DNA of 64,000 nt, taken from positions 33,205,929-33,269,928 of the forward strand of contig CM019173.2 in the NCBI GenBank assembly GCA_009739505.2, in the 5' to 3' direction. The DNA is from Apolygus lucorum (lineage: Eukaryota; Arthropoda; Insecta; Hemiptera; Miridae). Below, in pieces: positions 25,101 through 33,703 of this stretch. The notes under the pieces were generated by a model that saw nothing but the letters and a program-made list of their open reading frames with translations, did no database searches and had not been told where the DNA came from. Positions within the stretch are counted from its first letter, which is position 1. Each line of letters begins with the position of its first letter. Both the position numbers and the translations under genes were made by a program.

Positions 25101-25123
25101 CCCTCTTCGGAGCCATCCTCCAT
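13062..25123 (-). CDS. Dipeptidyl peptidase 8/9-like (S9B prolyl dipeptidase), N-terminal half, nine exons
   Basis: Host gene on the minus strand. CDS exons: 25123-25014, 22353-22265, 19233-19101, 18977-18830, 15736-15601, 15501-15361, 15104-14999, 14669-14496, 13157-13062. All introns are GT-AG and the exon phases agree, giving 1,133 nt (about 377 residues). Recognised segments run in DPP8/9 order: SWSELKATL, VPSAVTFR...TRIFFLG, REELLLLERKRLTTWGITSY, LTPQICPSNPDLIAYVSNCD, SYVIQEEFSRYQGFWW, YRLLYEEVDDSEVKVFTFPS, FPWMEYVVRAGWTPD and VWVQLLDRKQQRLELVLI. The Glu pair in VIQEEF is the family's substrate N-terminus anchor. DPP8/9 are cytosolic serine peptidases that remove N-terminal Xaa-Pro dipeptides. 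The alpha/beta-hydrolase domain with Ser-Asp-His is absent; the last exon ends in a good donor, so it probably lies left of the window. Confidence 0.9.
13158..14495 (-). other. Intron of the DPP8/9-like gene
   Basis: AT-rich, with a CA/CG microsatellite near 13552-13585 and a 20-A run near 13780. No transposon boundary or separate gene was recognised. Confidence 0.5.
14496..14669 (-). other. DPP8/9-like exon 8
   Basis: 174 bp, TGTCTCAG acceptor and CCA/GTAAGT donor. It encodes FPRAGSPNSKSNLKM and HMFPWMEYVVRAGWTPD. The choice of acceptor (TCTCAG rather than the nearby GTGCAG) is fixed by phase and by the family match FPRAGS. Confidence 0.9.
14999..15104 (-). other. DPP8/9-like exon 7
   Basis: 106 bp, TCTTGCAG acceptor and TAG/GTAAGT donor. 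It encodes GVYRLLYEEVDDSEVKVFTF, a hallmark of the DPP8/9 propeller. Confidence 0.92.
15361..15501 (-). other. DPP8/9-like exon 6, Glu-pair exon
   Basis: 141 bp, AATCCAG acceptor and AAA/GTGAGT donor. It encodes ERLTYSHRG and TPSYVIQEEFSRYQGFWW. The two glutamates correspond to the EE motif that binds the substrate amino terminus in S9B enzymes. Confidence 0.93.
15601..15736 (-). other. DPP8/9-like exon 5
   Basis: 136 bp, GAATAG acceptor and CGG/GTAAGA donor. It encodes KLTPQICPSNPDLIAYVSNC and DIWLSHEAS. The 3.1-kb intron upstream carries the hAT MITE and the LINE with its piggyBac-type MITE. Confidence 0.9.
15982..16730. mobile_element. hAT-type MITE with TATCGATA clusters (DPP intron)
   Basis: 749 bp, TAGGGATGTCC...GGACATCCCTA, flanked by the 8-bp duplication TCTCACTC (15974-15981 and 16731-16738). 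Both ends carry dense TATCGATA motifs; the centre holds a smaller palindromic element (16243-16389). It has no transposase. The TIR sequence differs from that of the MITE at 11486-11963, although the interior motif is the same. Confidence 0.9.
16243..16389. mobile_element. Short palindromic MITE nested in the hAT MITE
   Basis: About 147 bp bounded by GGTCTGTTC...GAACAGACC, with further inverted matches inward (AGAGGCAGTCC against GGACTGCCTCT, and GGAAC types). No clear target duplication was found, so the superfamily is open. Confidence 0.6.
17035..18690 (+). pseudogene. LINE 3' end (Jockey/CR1-like RT C-terminus), interrupted
   Basis: Frameshifted RT tail: VNFLGILVDNQ near 17045, then from 17154 VMVAYMSSGIVLWGNSAHS and QKAALRIVFGLCYYQSCRGL. 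It is broken at 17317 by a TTAA-targeted element and resumes at 18256 (KDNLDRVQRGCDIHDHATRQ, GVRFFNHLPVQLQKL). The 3'UTR has AATAAA near 18681 and ends in a CTTGACTTGACTTGG tail. The whole piece lies in intron 4 of the DPP8/9-like gene, antisense to it. Confidence 0.85.
17318..18251. mobile_element. piggyBac-type MITE (TTAA target)
   Basis: 934 bp with 12-bp inverted ends GGGGAGTAGTCC...GGACTACTCCCC and TTAA on both sides (17314-17317, 18252-18255). Collapsing the two TTAA copies restores the LINE reading frame exactly. TTAA duplication with GGG-type ends is the piggyBac signature. No transposase is present. Confidence 0.88.
18830..18977 (-). other. DPP8/9-like exon 4
   Basis: 148 bp, TTCCAACAG acceptor and AGA/GTAAGT donor. 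It encodes the highly conserved REELLLLERKRL...GITSYELH segment. Confidence 0.9.
19101..19233 (-). other. DPP8/9-like exon 3
   Basis: 133 bp, TTTCACAG acceptor and CAAG/GTACAG donor. It encodes WETTLHYADIP and KLHWQQLLEF, matching the family's 'LYYSEIP...LLSWKQLL' region. Confidence 0.85.
19490..20125 (+). repeat. Interspersed repeat family A, copy 2
   Basis: The most complete copy with the + orientation. It starts near AAACGCTGCAAATTATTACA, passes ACCGTTCGCT-related CGAACGGTTTGTCCTACAGA and CACAACTAGACCCCAAATGG, and ends GGTTCATTATTGAAAATAAT. It lies in intron 2 of the DPP8/9-like gene. No coding potential was seen. Confidence 0.75.
20510..20683 (-). repeat. 3' LTR of the deleted Gypsy element
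   Basis: 174 bp. On the minus strand it reads TGTAGGTGCATAATATTTGA and ends GGTACA. The integrase stop codon (20671) falls inside it, so the polyprotein runs into the LTR. Confidence 0.9.
20671..21285 (-). pseudogene. Gypsy integrase C-terminal fragment
   Basis: 204 codons. ILLGLRCAIKEDAQATVAEM and VYGTTLKLPADF are the end of the Gypsy integrase core region. A basic C-terminal domain follows (GPYTVIQRADKYFTVNIKNK, RLKPAYIL) and a tail with TRSGRIVRFPSRF. The catalytic core is missing because of the internal deletion; the junction lies about 21290-21330. Confidence 0.88.
21386..21715 (-). pseudogene. Gypsy Gag C-terminal fragment
   Basis: 109 codons: a heptad-like IDELRRRIDELRRSIVELK, a Ser/Arg-rich linker, and FCYAHFRFGRRCLPGKC with PPC, the zinc-knuckle-like end typical of this Gypsy Gag group. 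ATG at 21713-21715 is only 25 bases from the 5' LTR, so most of Gag is missing. Confidence 0.8.
21740..21913 (-). repeat. 5' LTR of the deleted Gypsy element
   Basis: Nearly identical to the partner LTR at 20510-20683. On the minus strand it is followed by a possible tRNA primer-binding region, TGGTGACGCCGCTG. Confidence 0.9.
22265..22353 (-). other. DPP8/9-like exon 2
   Basis: 89 bp, TTCCAG acceptor and TTG/GTAAGC donor. It encodes RRQLSAISAVVPSAVTFRTF and the strand TTRIFFLG that opens the propeller domain. Phases match both neighbours. Confidence 0.85.
23193..23265 (-). repeat. tRNA-related module in repeat D copy 1
   Basis: On the minus strand TAGCTCAGAGGAAAGAG resembles an A box and GGTTCGAATCC is a perfect B box, at tRNA-like spacing. 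The acceptor stem does not pair properly, so this is a tRNA-derived SINE-type module and not a functional tRNA gene. Confidence 0.65.
23420..24000 (+). repeat. 145-bp tandem array with TGCGCATGCGCA palindromes
   Basis: Palindromes start at 23452, 23597, 23743 and 23888, a 145-146-bp period. Each unit also has GGGGACCATCTA-like, CCCTGAAAATTTCAT and GGCCGTTACAAGGAA segments. The palindrome fits the NRF1-type consensus YGCGCAYGCGCR. Confidence 0.85.
24366..24790 (-). repeat. 3' tail fragments of the R2-like LINE, broken by a local duplication
   Basis: 24395-24490 and 24695-24775 match the 3'UTR of the LINE at 32450-33622 (ACTCCGTGGTGTCACCA-like on the minus strand, then the AATGGGGAGGACGCC-like end on the plus strand). 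Between and after them a segment with GTAGCCTAC and CAATCAGCTACTTTCC is duplicated (about 24524-24680 and 24805-24980), each copy followed by AATTTGTAAAAGGTTGAATT-type short repeats. Confidence 0.55.
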
Positions 25124-25142
25124 CTCACAGCTACAGCACTTC
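25014..25142 (-). other. DPP8/9-like exon with the start codon
   Basis: Acceptor TCCGCAG precedes 25142; a 19-nt leader follows, then ATG at 25121-25123. It encodes an acidic, Ser/Thr/Gly-rich N-terminus and then SWSELKATLCEI. The donor is AAG/GTATCT. The acceptor implies an untranslated exon further right, which I could not locate. Confidence 0.82.
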
Positions 25143-27496
25143 CTGCGGACAAAACGACATACACATTTAATTGATATAAACGGCGCGTTTCACATTATTT
25201 GAAATAGCATACCACCAACAAACTCTATGACAATGGGGTAGTTGCATGGGTCGGAATTTCGTGTTTTTGACTTCAGATTCGAATTTAGCGCACTTAAAAA
25301 CGTATCTGTACCTGTTTTCAGTTAGAAATTCCATTTAGTTTAGCCGTATTTCAATAAAGAAGTACCATCCCTTTTAGTGTTGGCGGGCCACTCCTCTTAC
25401 GTCATCCCTAAACGAGAATCTCACAATAGAGTGCGTTGAGATCACTGCCATCGAGGACAATTCGAGTCAGAAACATTGAAATATAGTTGCAAAATAATGG
25501 TGATGATTTAAAAAACTTTGAAATATATTTTCCAAGCTTTACATGTTTGAATTAATCGTTTAAATTGAAAGTTTTGAAGCATATTTTGGTTATTTTTCTT
25601 GTTGTTGCGTTGGCGCTGAAACCTCGCGTCACTTTTACTGTCATGTTATCACGTTATCAGTGGACACATTTCTGGTGGTGCGGTCTGAGTTGAGTGCGGT
25701 CTGAGTTCGTACCATAGTTTATACCGGTATTTACCTACCATAATTTATTAGTTGATTGGTTTGGAAAAGATAATGTTCTCTGTAAAGTTTCAAGAAGCTT
25801 TTAATAAACGCTTGCATACGAGTCTGCAACACATGTCTTCATTTTTTTCCCGCTACCTACCCGATAATCTGCTTTTGAATGTTGTTGACAGTTCTTTTTT
25901 CTCAGTTTCTTCCGTAAGTACAGCGGTTTTGGCAGCATATAATTTAAGCAAATATTTAGGGCTTTCCAACGAATGGTGAACGATTTATCTACGAACACGA
26001 ATGACGAAGATAAAGTTAGGTAGGAACAACTTGGTTGTAAGTAGAAATCATCAAAAAACCAACCGTAACTTTTTTCGTTTATGTGCCAAAGTATTGAAAT
26101 AAAATGTCTATATGCCAAAAAGGAGAGCCATCGACTAGAGTTTCGAGGTGGCTTCCCTGGAAAATATTCCGTATATCGATATTGGCATGTAGCACGATTT
26201 TTACGTCAATAAAAAGTTCGTCAGCGCCGAAATAAGAGGAGCCAAGAATGAAGGTAAGTTGACACTTTTGTAGAAAGTAAAAGATCAGTTGTTTTCTTGA
26301 GTGTAGTACTTCTTCATCAAAATGGTTGCAGTAGCTCATTTATTGGAAGTTTCATCGTTGTGTCATTATCCTGTACAACGTAGTACCAATGAGTGTTTGT
26401 AACTTGTTAAATAAAAGGATGTTGGTTATGTCCAACTTGGAAGAATCTAGCGAGGTTGTAGCTCGAGTATCACCAGAACACCGTGTTTCTTCACATCCAT
26501 ATAAGGTTTCAGTTACAGTAGAGGGAAAGCCAGAAGGAAACGAAATCTTAGATGCAACATGTTACGATTGCGCTGCTAGCTAAATTCAGTATGATAGCAC
26601 CTCAAACGAACGTAAACAAACAGAGGATTGCTATCAAAGGACCCCCAGGCAAAGGATCCCTCCGGCACAGTACCCCCAAGGTTGATAACCTTGCGTCAGG
26701 GTAACAGTGGTGTAGGGGTCTCTTGGCCCCCTTCACACCCGTGACGTAGCCCCCACCCCGCAGCGTCCTAGCCGTGTGTAGGTTTTCCTGCCTGAATCCG
26801 AAAATCCCGTTCTTTGAAAAAATCTCTAAATTTTTAGGAAGCGTTTCTGGGAGTTTTATTTGCAGATTCGTACTTCAATAGAGATTCTCTACGCAGAAAA
26901 AATACAAAAAAATATCATGCAACTACCCCATTAGCTTGCATTGTCCACTAATTCTATGGCTCAATCTGCTGAGCCCAATCTGTGATATATCTTATTTAAC
27001 GTTATTTATTATTGTTTTAAATATTGTATTATATGGGTTTTGTTAGCTATTAGGTACTATGTTTTGACGATTGCGATGCCACTTTGTGGATTCTGAGATT
27101 AAAAAACCATTTGATTTGAGCTTAACTCAGCATCTGTTGAATATGGTCTAACCCCAGACCAGAGTCTCATGCCAGAACACTGATTTCGCTTTTTAAAAAA
27201 ACCCTTTTCCACGTTCAAACAGAAATTATTCCCCCAAATTTGATAGTAAAAAATAGGTTCAGAGCCTTAAGAAAAAACGCTGAAAATTATTACACAAAGA
27301 TTTACTATTTTCTCTGTACAGATCACTCGCCAGCAAAGAACACAGCTTTGCCATTGTCACTACCTACCAACTAAGTTTTCGCTTCATTATCGAATTTATT
27401 TAGATTAAATAAAAGCTTCACACTCCATCCGATGAAATAAAGAATTCAATCATTTAGAAATTTGATTACTGGTTGCTAAGGACGCAAAACTGAGTA
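25143..27496. other. Region upstream of the DPP8/9-like gene, no firm gene
   Basis: Probably contains the promoter and any 5' untranslated exon of the minus-strand DPP8/9-like gene, but I could not place them. It holds two short plus-strand frames (25752-25979, 26389-26583), a GC-rich stretch near 26640-26790, and a partial family A start near 27280 (ACGCTGAAAATTATTACACA). Confidence 0.35.
26389..26583 (+). pseudogene. Possible SWIM-type zinc-finger coding remnant
   Basis: 64 codons including HPYKVSVTVEGKPEGNEILD and ATCYDCAAS. This pattern of beta strands followed by a C-x-C-type pair resembles the start of SWIM zinc fingers found in many arthropod transposon-linked proteins. A stop comes directly after the first cysteines, so the C-x-H half is missing. 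Assignment is tentative. Confidence 0.3.
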
Positions 27497-28547
27497 CATC
27501 AGGAGCATCTAGAACGCGGCCTGCAGGTGCTGCACGCGCTTCCTAGCGACACTACGGCAAACTGCTTTTTTCGTATTACCGACTAGACTAAAATAAAATG
27601 GCCGTAACTTCCTTAAATCACACGCCAATTTAAATCGTATTGCACCGTTAAAAAAAGCGTTAAATTTCCAATTTTTATTATTTTTATTGTCATTTTCATT
27701 ATTTGTTTTTCATTATTTCATTTCATTTCATTGTTAGTTTGTCTTGCGGGACAGTTGAAGTTATGGCTGTCACAAGGAATTTACGTTTGCGCATGCGCAG
27801 TCGCTTCTATCAGTCCGGGGATGGTGATTTTCATAGGGGATTATCTACAACCTAATCCACATAATCCCTGAAAATTTCATTAAAATCGGGTGGAAAATGT
27901 GGAAGTTATGGCCGTTACAAGGAAATTCACGTTTGCGCATGCGCAGTGGCTACTATCAGTCCGAAGGTGATGATTTTCATAGGGGACCGTCTACACACCA
28001 ACCCGCACAATCCCTGAAAATTTCATAGAAATCGGACAATAACTTCGTATAGTTATGCGCGTTACAAGGAATTCATGACAGACAGACAGACAGACACACA
28101 GACAGACAGACAGACAGACACGGAACCAAAATTGTTCAGAAAGGTCTAAAACGCAAAACGCGAGTGGAAATTTTGATTTTGGATAACTTTTTTTTTCGTC
28201 CTTGAAAAGTGAAAACAAAGCTTCCGCTACCTTGGTAGACTCGGAAGCAAAAACTGACGTCAGATTCGGATTCAGCGCACCAAATACCATAAGAAAAGTG
28301 GTGAAAGAATGAGGCAGCCAGACCACCCCTAAATTTTGTAATCTTGCTTCATCTTTGCTCCAATTATCGGTAACATCGGTCATCCCAATTATCCTGCGCT
28401 CCTCGTTGGGCCAGGGAGAACTAGCTCCGGTATGACACACGTCTAGTCATCAGGAAGCATTAATTAGATAAAAGAGAGATTCGCCGTAGTGTCGCTAGGA
28501 AGCGCGTGCAACACCTGCGGGCCGCGTTCTAGATGCTCCTGAGTACA
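27497..28547. repeat. Inverted-repeat pair around a D-family fragment
   Basis: Arms of about 65 bp at 27497-27562 and 28480-28547 share CTAGGAAGCGCGTGC and CGCGTTCTAGATGCTCC in opposite orientation. They bracket a truncated D repeat (27751-28248). The right arm ends 3 bp before the TIR of the next element (28551). Confidence 0.65.
27751..28248 (+). mobile_element. Helentron/DINE-like repeat family D, copy 2 (5'-truncated)
   Basis: Two tandem units with TGCGCATGCGCA at 27788 and 27934, (GACA)n/(CACA) near 28076-28120, GGTCTAAAACGC, then the terminal hairpin 28220-28248. The 5' head and the tRNA-like module are missing. Confidence 0.75.
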
Positions 28548-29421
28548 TCTGGGTTCACATAGGTGCGTAAAGTCCGTAATGCGTAATGCAGAAAAGAGCG
28601 TTCACATGGGTGAATGATTACTCGATTACGCAGAAGCGCGCAGTACGTTCTGCGCAGAATTGTTCCCAAACCAAAACAATGATTCTAGTTGTTTAGTCAA
28701 TAAACGAGACCGTGTTGTGAACAAACGACGAGAGGTTGTTCCGAATTTTGCCAAAGTTCATCCATAATGCGTAAAATATCCAATTTTTCATAAAGATACA
28801 CTCTAGGGGTGGGTATTCATGGTCTGGTATATTCGACGTCGAATTTGGAGATTCGACGAGTCAATGCGCATGCGCACCGGCTAATATTTACCACGGGTGT
28901 CAATGCGCATGCGCACCACTACGACGATTCGATTTACCACGGGCTGAAGGCGTCGTAAATCGAGATTCGACGTCGAATTACAAAATGTGATCCTAGCGCT
29001 AGCGGCAGTTGTGCGAAGCAACTATCATAACATCAACAAACAGTTCTTCTCGTCCTTTCTTTCTGAGTTTTTCTTCTAACAGCGCCTTTTTGTATTTTTT
29101 ATTCCGTTTTTCTGTTCGTTTATTTCTTTTTTATTCAGTTCGAAGTGGGTTTTTTCTCGATTAAATGAGTGGAGCTGAGCCACCTAAGGGGCTTGGGAAA
29201 AACGCGACCATCTGATGGTCTGCTGGAGAAGTGGAAATGCTGCTTGTTGGCATTAAAGCGAGCATAGCACATATTCGTTTCTAGCATCGAACATGTTTCA
29301 GCCATGAGATAAGTACCAAAATGCGTTCAAAATTGTGTGACGGAAGTAGCAAGGGGTTTTCTTTGAGACAAGACTCCTCATCGGTAGGTACCTATTCAGA
29401 AGTCTGAAGCACGATCCTTTT

Positions 29422-30690
29422 GCTTCCGAGTCTACCAAGGTAGCGGAAGCTTTGTTTTCACTTTTCAAGGACGAAAAAAAAAAAAGTTCTCCAAAATCAA
29501 AATTTCCACTCGCGTTTTGCGTTTTAGACCTTTCTGAACAATTTTGGTTCCGTGTCTGTGTGTCTGTCTGTCTGTGTGTCTGTCTGTCTGTGTGTCTGTC
29601 TGTCTGTGTGTCTGTCCGTCTGTCATGATTTCCTTGTAACGCGCATAACTATACGAAGTTATTGTCCGATTTCTATGAAATTTTCAGGGATTGTGCGGGT
29701 TGGTGTGTAGACGGTCCCCTATGAAAATCATCATCCCCGGACTGATAGAAGCGACTGCGCATGCGCAAACGTGAATTCCTTGTAACGGCCATAACTTCTA
29801 CATTTTTCATCCGATTTCAATTAAATTTTCAGGGATGTTACAGATTAGTATTTAGATGGTCCCCTATGAAAATCACCACCTTCGGACTGATAGTAGCCAC
29901 TGCGCATGCGCAAACGTGAATTTCCTTGTAACGGCCATTACTTCCACATTTTCCACTCGATTTCGATGAAATTTTCAGGGATTATGTGGATTAGGTTGTA
30001 GATGGTTCCCTATGAAAATCATTGTCCCCGGACTGATAGAAGCGACTGCGCATGCGCAAACGTGAAATCCTTGTAACGGCCATAACTTCCACATTTCCAA
30101 TCCGATTTCAATGAAATTTTCAGGGATGTTACAGATTAGTATCTAGATGATCCCCTATGAAAATAACCACCTTCGGACTGATAGTAGCCATTGCGCATGC
30201 GCAAACGTGAATTTCCTTGTAACGGCCATAATTGCTACATTTTCCATCCGATTTCAATGAAATTTTCAGGGATGTTACAGAGTAGTGTTTAGACGGTCCC
30301 CTATGAAAATCACAGAGAATTGTTTTTCATAGAGGGATTCATTCATAGAGGGATGGTCTCCTGTGAGAATCTCAAATCCCATTAATTGCAGGTCTTCGGT
30401 AGCTCAGAGGATAGAGTCTTGATTTGAGCTCCTAAGGTCGCGGGTTCGAAACCCAGTCGAGCCAATGTATTTTTTGATCCAATCACATACACCTACTCAC
30501 TTAATTCTTCATCCGAATTTGATGAAGTTTTCTAGGATTGTCCAGATTAGCGTGTAGATGGTCCCCTATGAGGGTAGTGAAAGGTACTTAGAGATTGGTG
30601 TTTTGAGATTAACTACTAGGCATCGGATCATCTATATAATCGGGTTATGGATACGAGGAAGCTATGTGCCACACCCACTTGGCAGACGTT
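29422..30690 (-). mobile_element. Helentron/DINE-like repeat family D, copy 3
   Basis: Same architecture as copy 1 in opposite orientation: terminal hairpin 29422-29450, (GTCT)n near 29560-29625, four units with TGCGCATGCGCA at 29756, 29901, 30047 and 30192, a tRNA-like module (30391-30464) and the head ending at 30690. Copies 1 and 3 are full length and inverted relative to each other about 5 kb apart. Confidence 0.75.
30391..30464 (+). repeat. tRNA-related module in repeat D copy 3
   Basis: GGTAGCTCAGAGGATAGAGT (A-box-like) and GGTTCGAAACC (B box with one change from the consensus). Weak acceptor pairing argues against a functional tRNA. It is the counterpart of 23193-23265. Confidence 0.65.
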
Positions 30691-31084
30691 TTTTAATTCT
30701 AGCTGTAGATTTTTTCGTTCGTGTACTAGGAACTTTGTTAAAGGATTTTATTAGGAACCTCTGGGGTATTCTCATTTTTTAACTAAAAGGAAATTAATGA
30801 ACATGCGGTTCTTTTGACAATGACTTGGTTATCGTCTGATGCTGCAAGGAGCGCTACGCACAATTCGATTTTCGACGATTCGACGGGAGAAAATGTGGGA
30901 GCCTCATGAGACCCCCGAGTTTACGACGATTCTATATACGACGATTGAATCGGACCATGAATACCCCTTCTGCTCCAAAAGTCGACATCTGCAAAGATCA
31001 GTCCCGCCCCCCTCAATTGGCTACAGCCAATAGCATCCAATTACGCACTACGGATTACGGACATTACGCACCTATGTGAACCCA

Positions 31085-31600
31085 AAGAAACGAACAGCGA
31101 TCGCATTTCGGTCAGATAAAATTTCTACAGAGGTTAGGCCTCTTTTGCGATTCACACTCGTGTTTCTGATTTATCGTAAGTCCAACCCTTAAGTTCTCGT
31201 AGGGAGCGAACGGTTTGTCCTACAGAGCTCCGCGTGGTCTCTAAACATTCTAAAAATGCAATACTATTTAAAATTGGTGAAAAAACGATACCTTTATTCC
31301 GAGAGTTCCCGAGCTAGGGCACTTTTGAAAATTTCAACCCATAATTTTCACCCCTTAGATGTGACCTGCATCAACCAAAAGCTTTGGGGCACAACTAGAC
31401 CCCAATGGAGACCATATACAAAATTTCATCAAAATTGGTCCATGAGAACTAAGGAAAGTGCCGTGAACGGACGGAAAATTTTTTATTCAATTTTGGGATT
31501 CTACATGCCTTGAAACGTAAACCAACAAATTTTGAGGGGGGGTTAAACATTTTTTCTTTGGTCGATTTCAAAGGTTCATTTTTGAAAATAATAAACCAAA
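31085..31600 (+). repeat. Interspersed repeat family A, copy 3
   Basis: Contains GCGATCGCATTTCGGTCAG, GCCTCTTTTGCGATTCACAC, CACAACTAGACCCCAATGG and ends TTGAAAATAATAAACCAAAA. More diverged than copies 2 and 4. It directly abuts the TIR element that ends at 31083. Confidence 0.7.
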
Positions 31601-32449
31601 AATCCCTGTTTGCCTACATTGGACTCAGATCCTGGCACACTCTATCGGTGGTGTTGATAGACGCCGAGATAATTACATAACTAGAGCGAAAACGCCAAAA
31701 CAACCAAGTCAGTGTTGTTTTAGGCGCAGAAAAACGATGATGTTGGAGGTTGTCATCTATTTCCTATAACATCCCATATTTAAGGGGAAAAAACATATAA
31801 AAGTAAATAACACAATCTGGGAAATATTCCTCTACGAAAATAATCGTCATACTTTCCAAATCCGTGGGTGAAGGCGTCGAAAAGCATGCTCGTGTATCCA
31901 GCGTGTATGTCCTTCAACCACTCAGTGACAATCACCCTTTCGACCATCGTGAAAAACGTGTCAGACAGTTTTATGCACAACACGTACCACATACTAGAAA
32001 TTGCCACCGCGAAATGGTTCTTTCGAAACTCGGTGTACAAGTCCATCGCGAACTGTTTTACAACCAGAAACCGTATCGAACTAATCGTTCCAAAACAAAT
32101 CCCCCCAACACACGATCTTACGATATCTTCTTATATTGTATCTGTTTTTTTTTCTCAGGCTAGATAACCAAAAATAATATCGTTATCTCGAGAGCTGAGA
32201 ACGAATATTCAATATAAAAATGACCTGATACAAAAATATAGGCCTCTCACAATGTTTACTAACTTATTACGATAGGCATTAATTAACCAATCACTTTATT
32301 GAAACGTTGAAGTTTTTGAGTAGAAATTTATAAGAAAAGTGGGTCACAAAAATGTCTTCGGTTATATTCATTTAGGTCAGGGATTCTTATAAATATGAAG
32401 AACACTCAATATGGACTCCATTGCGATTTTTTTTAAAGAATCTCCCCTC
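31601..32449. other. Unassigned stretch with a small frame
   Basis: An 88-codon minus-strand frame (32046-31780) begins with an ATG and contains IKLSDTFFTMVERVIVTEWL, but no family was recognised; antisense frames of similar length overlap it. The remainder is AT-rich. It may be an exon or a decayed element. Confidence 0.25.
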
Positions 32450-33622
32450 AAAGACTAAATAAATAAATAAACCAAATATAATGGGGAGGACGCCCAGGAC
32501 TCAGGAGGGATGAAGAGGAAGGCGGGGGTGGAAGAGAGGGATGAAGGGAAGTGCCTATATAAAATGACCACCAGTTTAAATATGAGCCGAGCAGTACGCG
32601 TCTGGTGACACCACGGAGTACACCTACTGAGATGCCCAACTCGCGCAACTCCGTGGCACTTTTCCCGCACCACGACAAGGTCGCAGCCATCATCCTGATG
32701 TTTTAGGGTTCCACTCCTTTCAGCTCCAACACCGCTTGCCGTAAATCATTTGTATCATACTTCCTTATCTTAGCCCGCCAAGTCTGCTCCATGTCCAAGC
32801 TACCATTGACAACTTGGACATCCAGGATAATGCAAGACTGGCCGGGTTTGGCAGCAACAATGTCCGGCTTCTTACCCTGGTCACTTGGCATGTGATACAG
32901 TCTCTCCCAGTCAACATCCCAGCCGCTAGATGTCAAAGCACCTGCTATCTGCTTGGCGACCACATGACGTAAAATGCGGCTTCCATGATTCCGAGGACAC
33001 TGCTGCACTACATAGGTGCTCATTTCCACTCCAACAGGCACGGCAAAGGGGTAGAGTTGTCCCACGACTACCTCTCAAACACTGCACCGCAGTTGGTAAA
33101 CTTGCCATGTGGATGGCGTGAAAGTGTCGGTGGTTGCGGGCCCCAATGCCCTCCGAAGCCCAATCAACCCATTGGGATGAGATGGGGGCTTTTGGAACAC
33201 TGTCGGAGTTCTTTACCATCTACTGACTCATGCAGCGCAGCAGCAAACGAACTGGGTTTTGGAGCAGATGGTGTTGCTTGGTCACACCAAGCTAACTGCT
33301 GCCTGACAAAATCAAGATCAGCAACAGCACGGGCGACCTCCCAGCTCGACCCTTGAAGGGCTAGCAGGCGCTGGCGGCGCAGAGAAGGGATACTTGCCGA
33401 GAGAGACACAATGCCAAGAGCACCAGATTTGACTCGTGCGTGAACATAGGCACTTGGGACACCAGGTGGGAACTTCAGCCAAGAGCCCACAGAAGAGCGT
33501 ACTTTGCGATCTAATTCCTGCAGCCTGCCAAAGACTAACCCGTAGGTCAGCTTTGGCAGTAAGTACGTGCGGAAGAGGCGCAGCTTCTGCTGTAGAAAGG
33601 AAGTAGTAACAGCCCGCTTCAT
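32450..33622 (-). pseudogene. R2-superclade LINE, C-terminal fragment with restriction-like endonuclease
   Basis: 33622-33164: RT thumb-like segment (QKLRLFRTYLLPKLTYGLVF, then RRQRLLALQ). A frameshift separates it from the zinc-knuckle region near 33100-32960 (RGTTLPLCRAC, then QQCPRNHG with H in SRILRHVVAKQIA). 33065-32703 holds the restriction-like endonuclease signature KPDIVAAKPGQSCIILDVQV, with the PD and D residues. The 3'UTR (32702-32450) ends in a TTTA repeat. R2-type LINEs use this nuclease for target-primed insertion. The copy is 5'-truncated and frameshifted; two related 3' tails lie at 24366-24790 and 45036-45180. Confidence 0.85.
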
Positions 33623-33624
33623 GT

Positions 33625-33703
33625 CGATACCTTAAAGCGCAAAGGCGCTATGTCCAAAAACGGAGTTTTGATAAAAACGCAAAAGAAGTTTTCACCAGAG
33701 CAC
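33625..33703 (+). repeat. Fragment of a small TIR repeat (partner of 48630-48832)
   Basis: TCGATACCTTAAAGCGCAAA and CTATGTCCAAAAACGGAG match the start of 48630-48832. Interrupted at 33704 by MITE F copy 1. Confidence 0.55.

Larger units (their letters stand above)
28805..30968. mobile_element. Nested TIR element with TTCGACGTCGAA-type motifs
   Basis: Ends share GGGTATTCATGGTC (left) and its reverse complement GGACCATGAATACCCC (right). Both flanks carry TTCGACG/CGTCGAA-type motifs, and 28862-28915 holds two TGCGCATGCGCA palindromes. Interrupted by repeat D copy 3. The style resembles hAT MITEs, but a clean 8-bp duplication was not found. Confidence 0.55.
28551..31083. mobile_element. TIR element with two nested insertions
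   Basis: Inverted ends GGGTTCACATAGGTGCGTAA at 28551 and, reversed, at 31083, extending into GTCCGTAAT. Inside lies a second TIR element (28805-30968), which itself contains repeat D copy 3 (29422-30690). No target duplication or transposase was identified. Confidence 0.7.

Noticed and set aside
27991..28440. 149-codon minus-strand frame
   Set aside because: It runs through the (GACA)n microsatellite and terminal hairpin of repeat D copy 2; the Val/Cys/Leu-Ser repeats are microsatellite translation.
31780..32046. Elongase-like or receptor exon
   Set aside because: A short DTFF-containing match alone is not enough; the diagnostic histidine box is absent.
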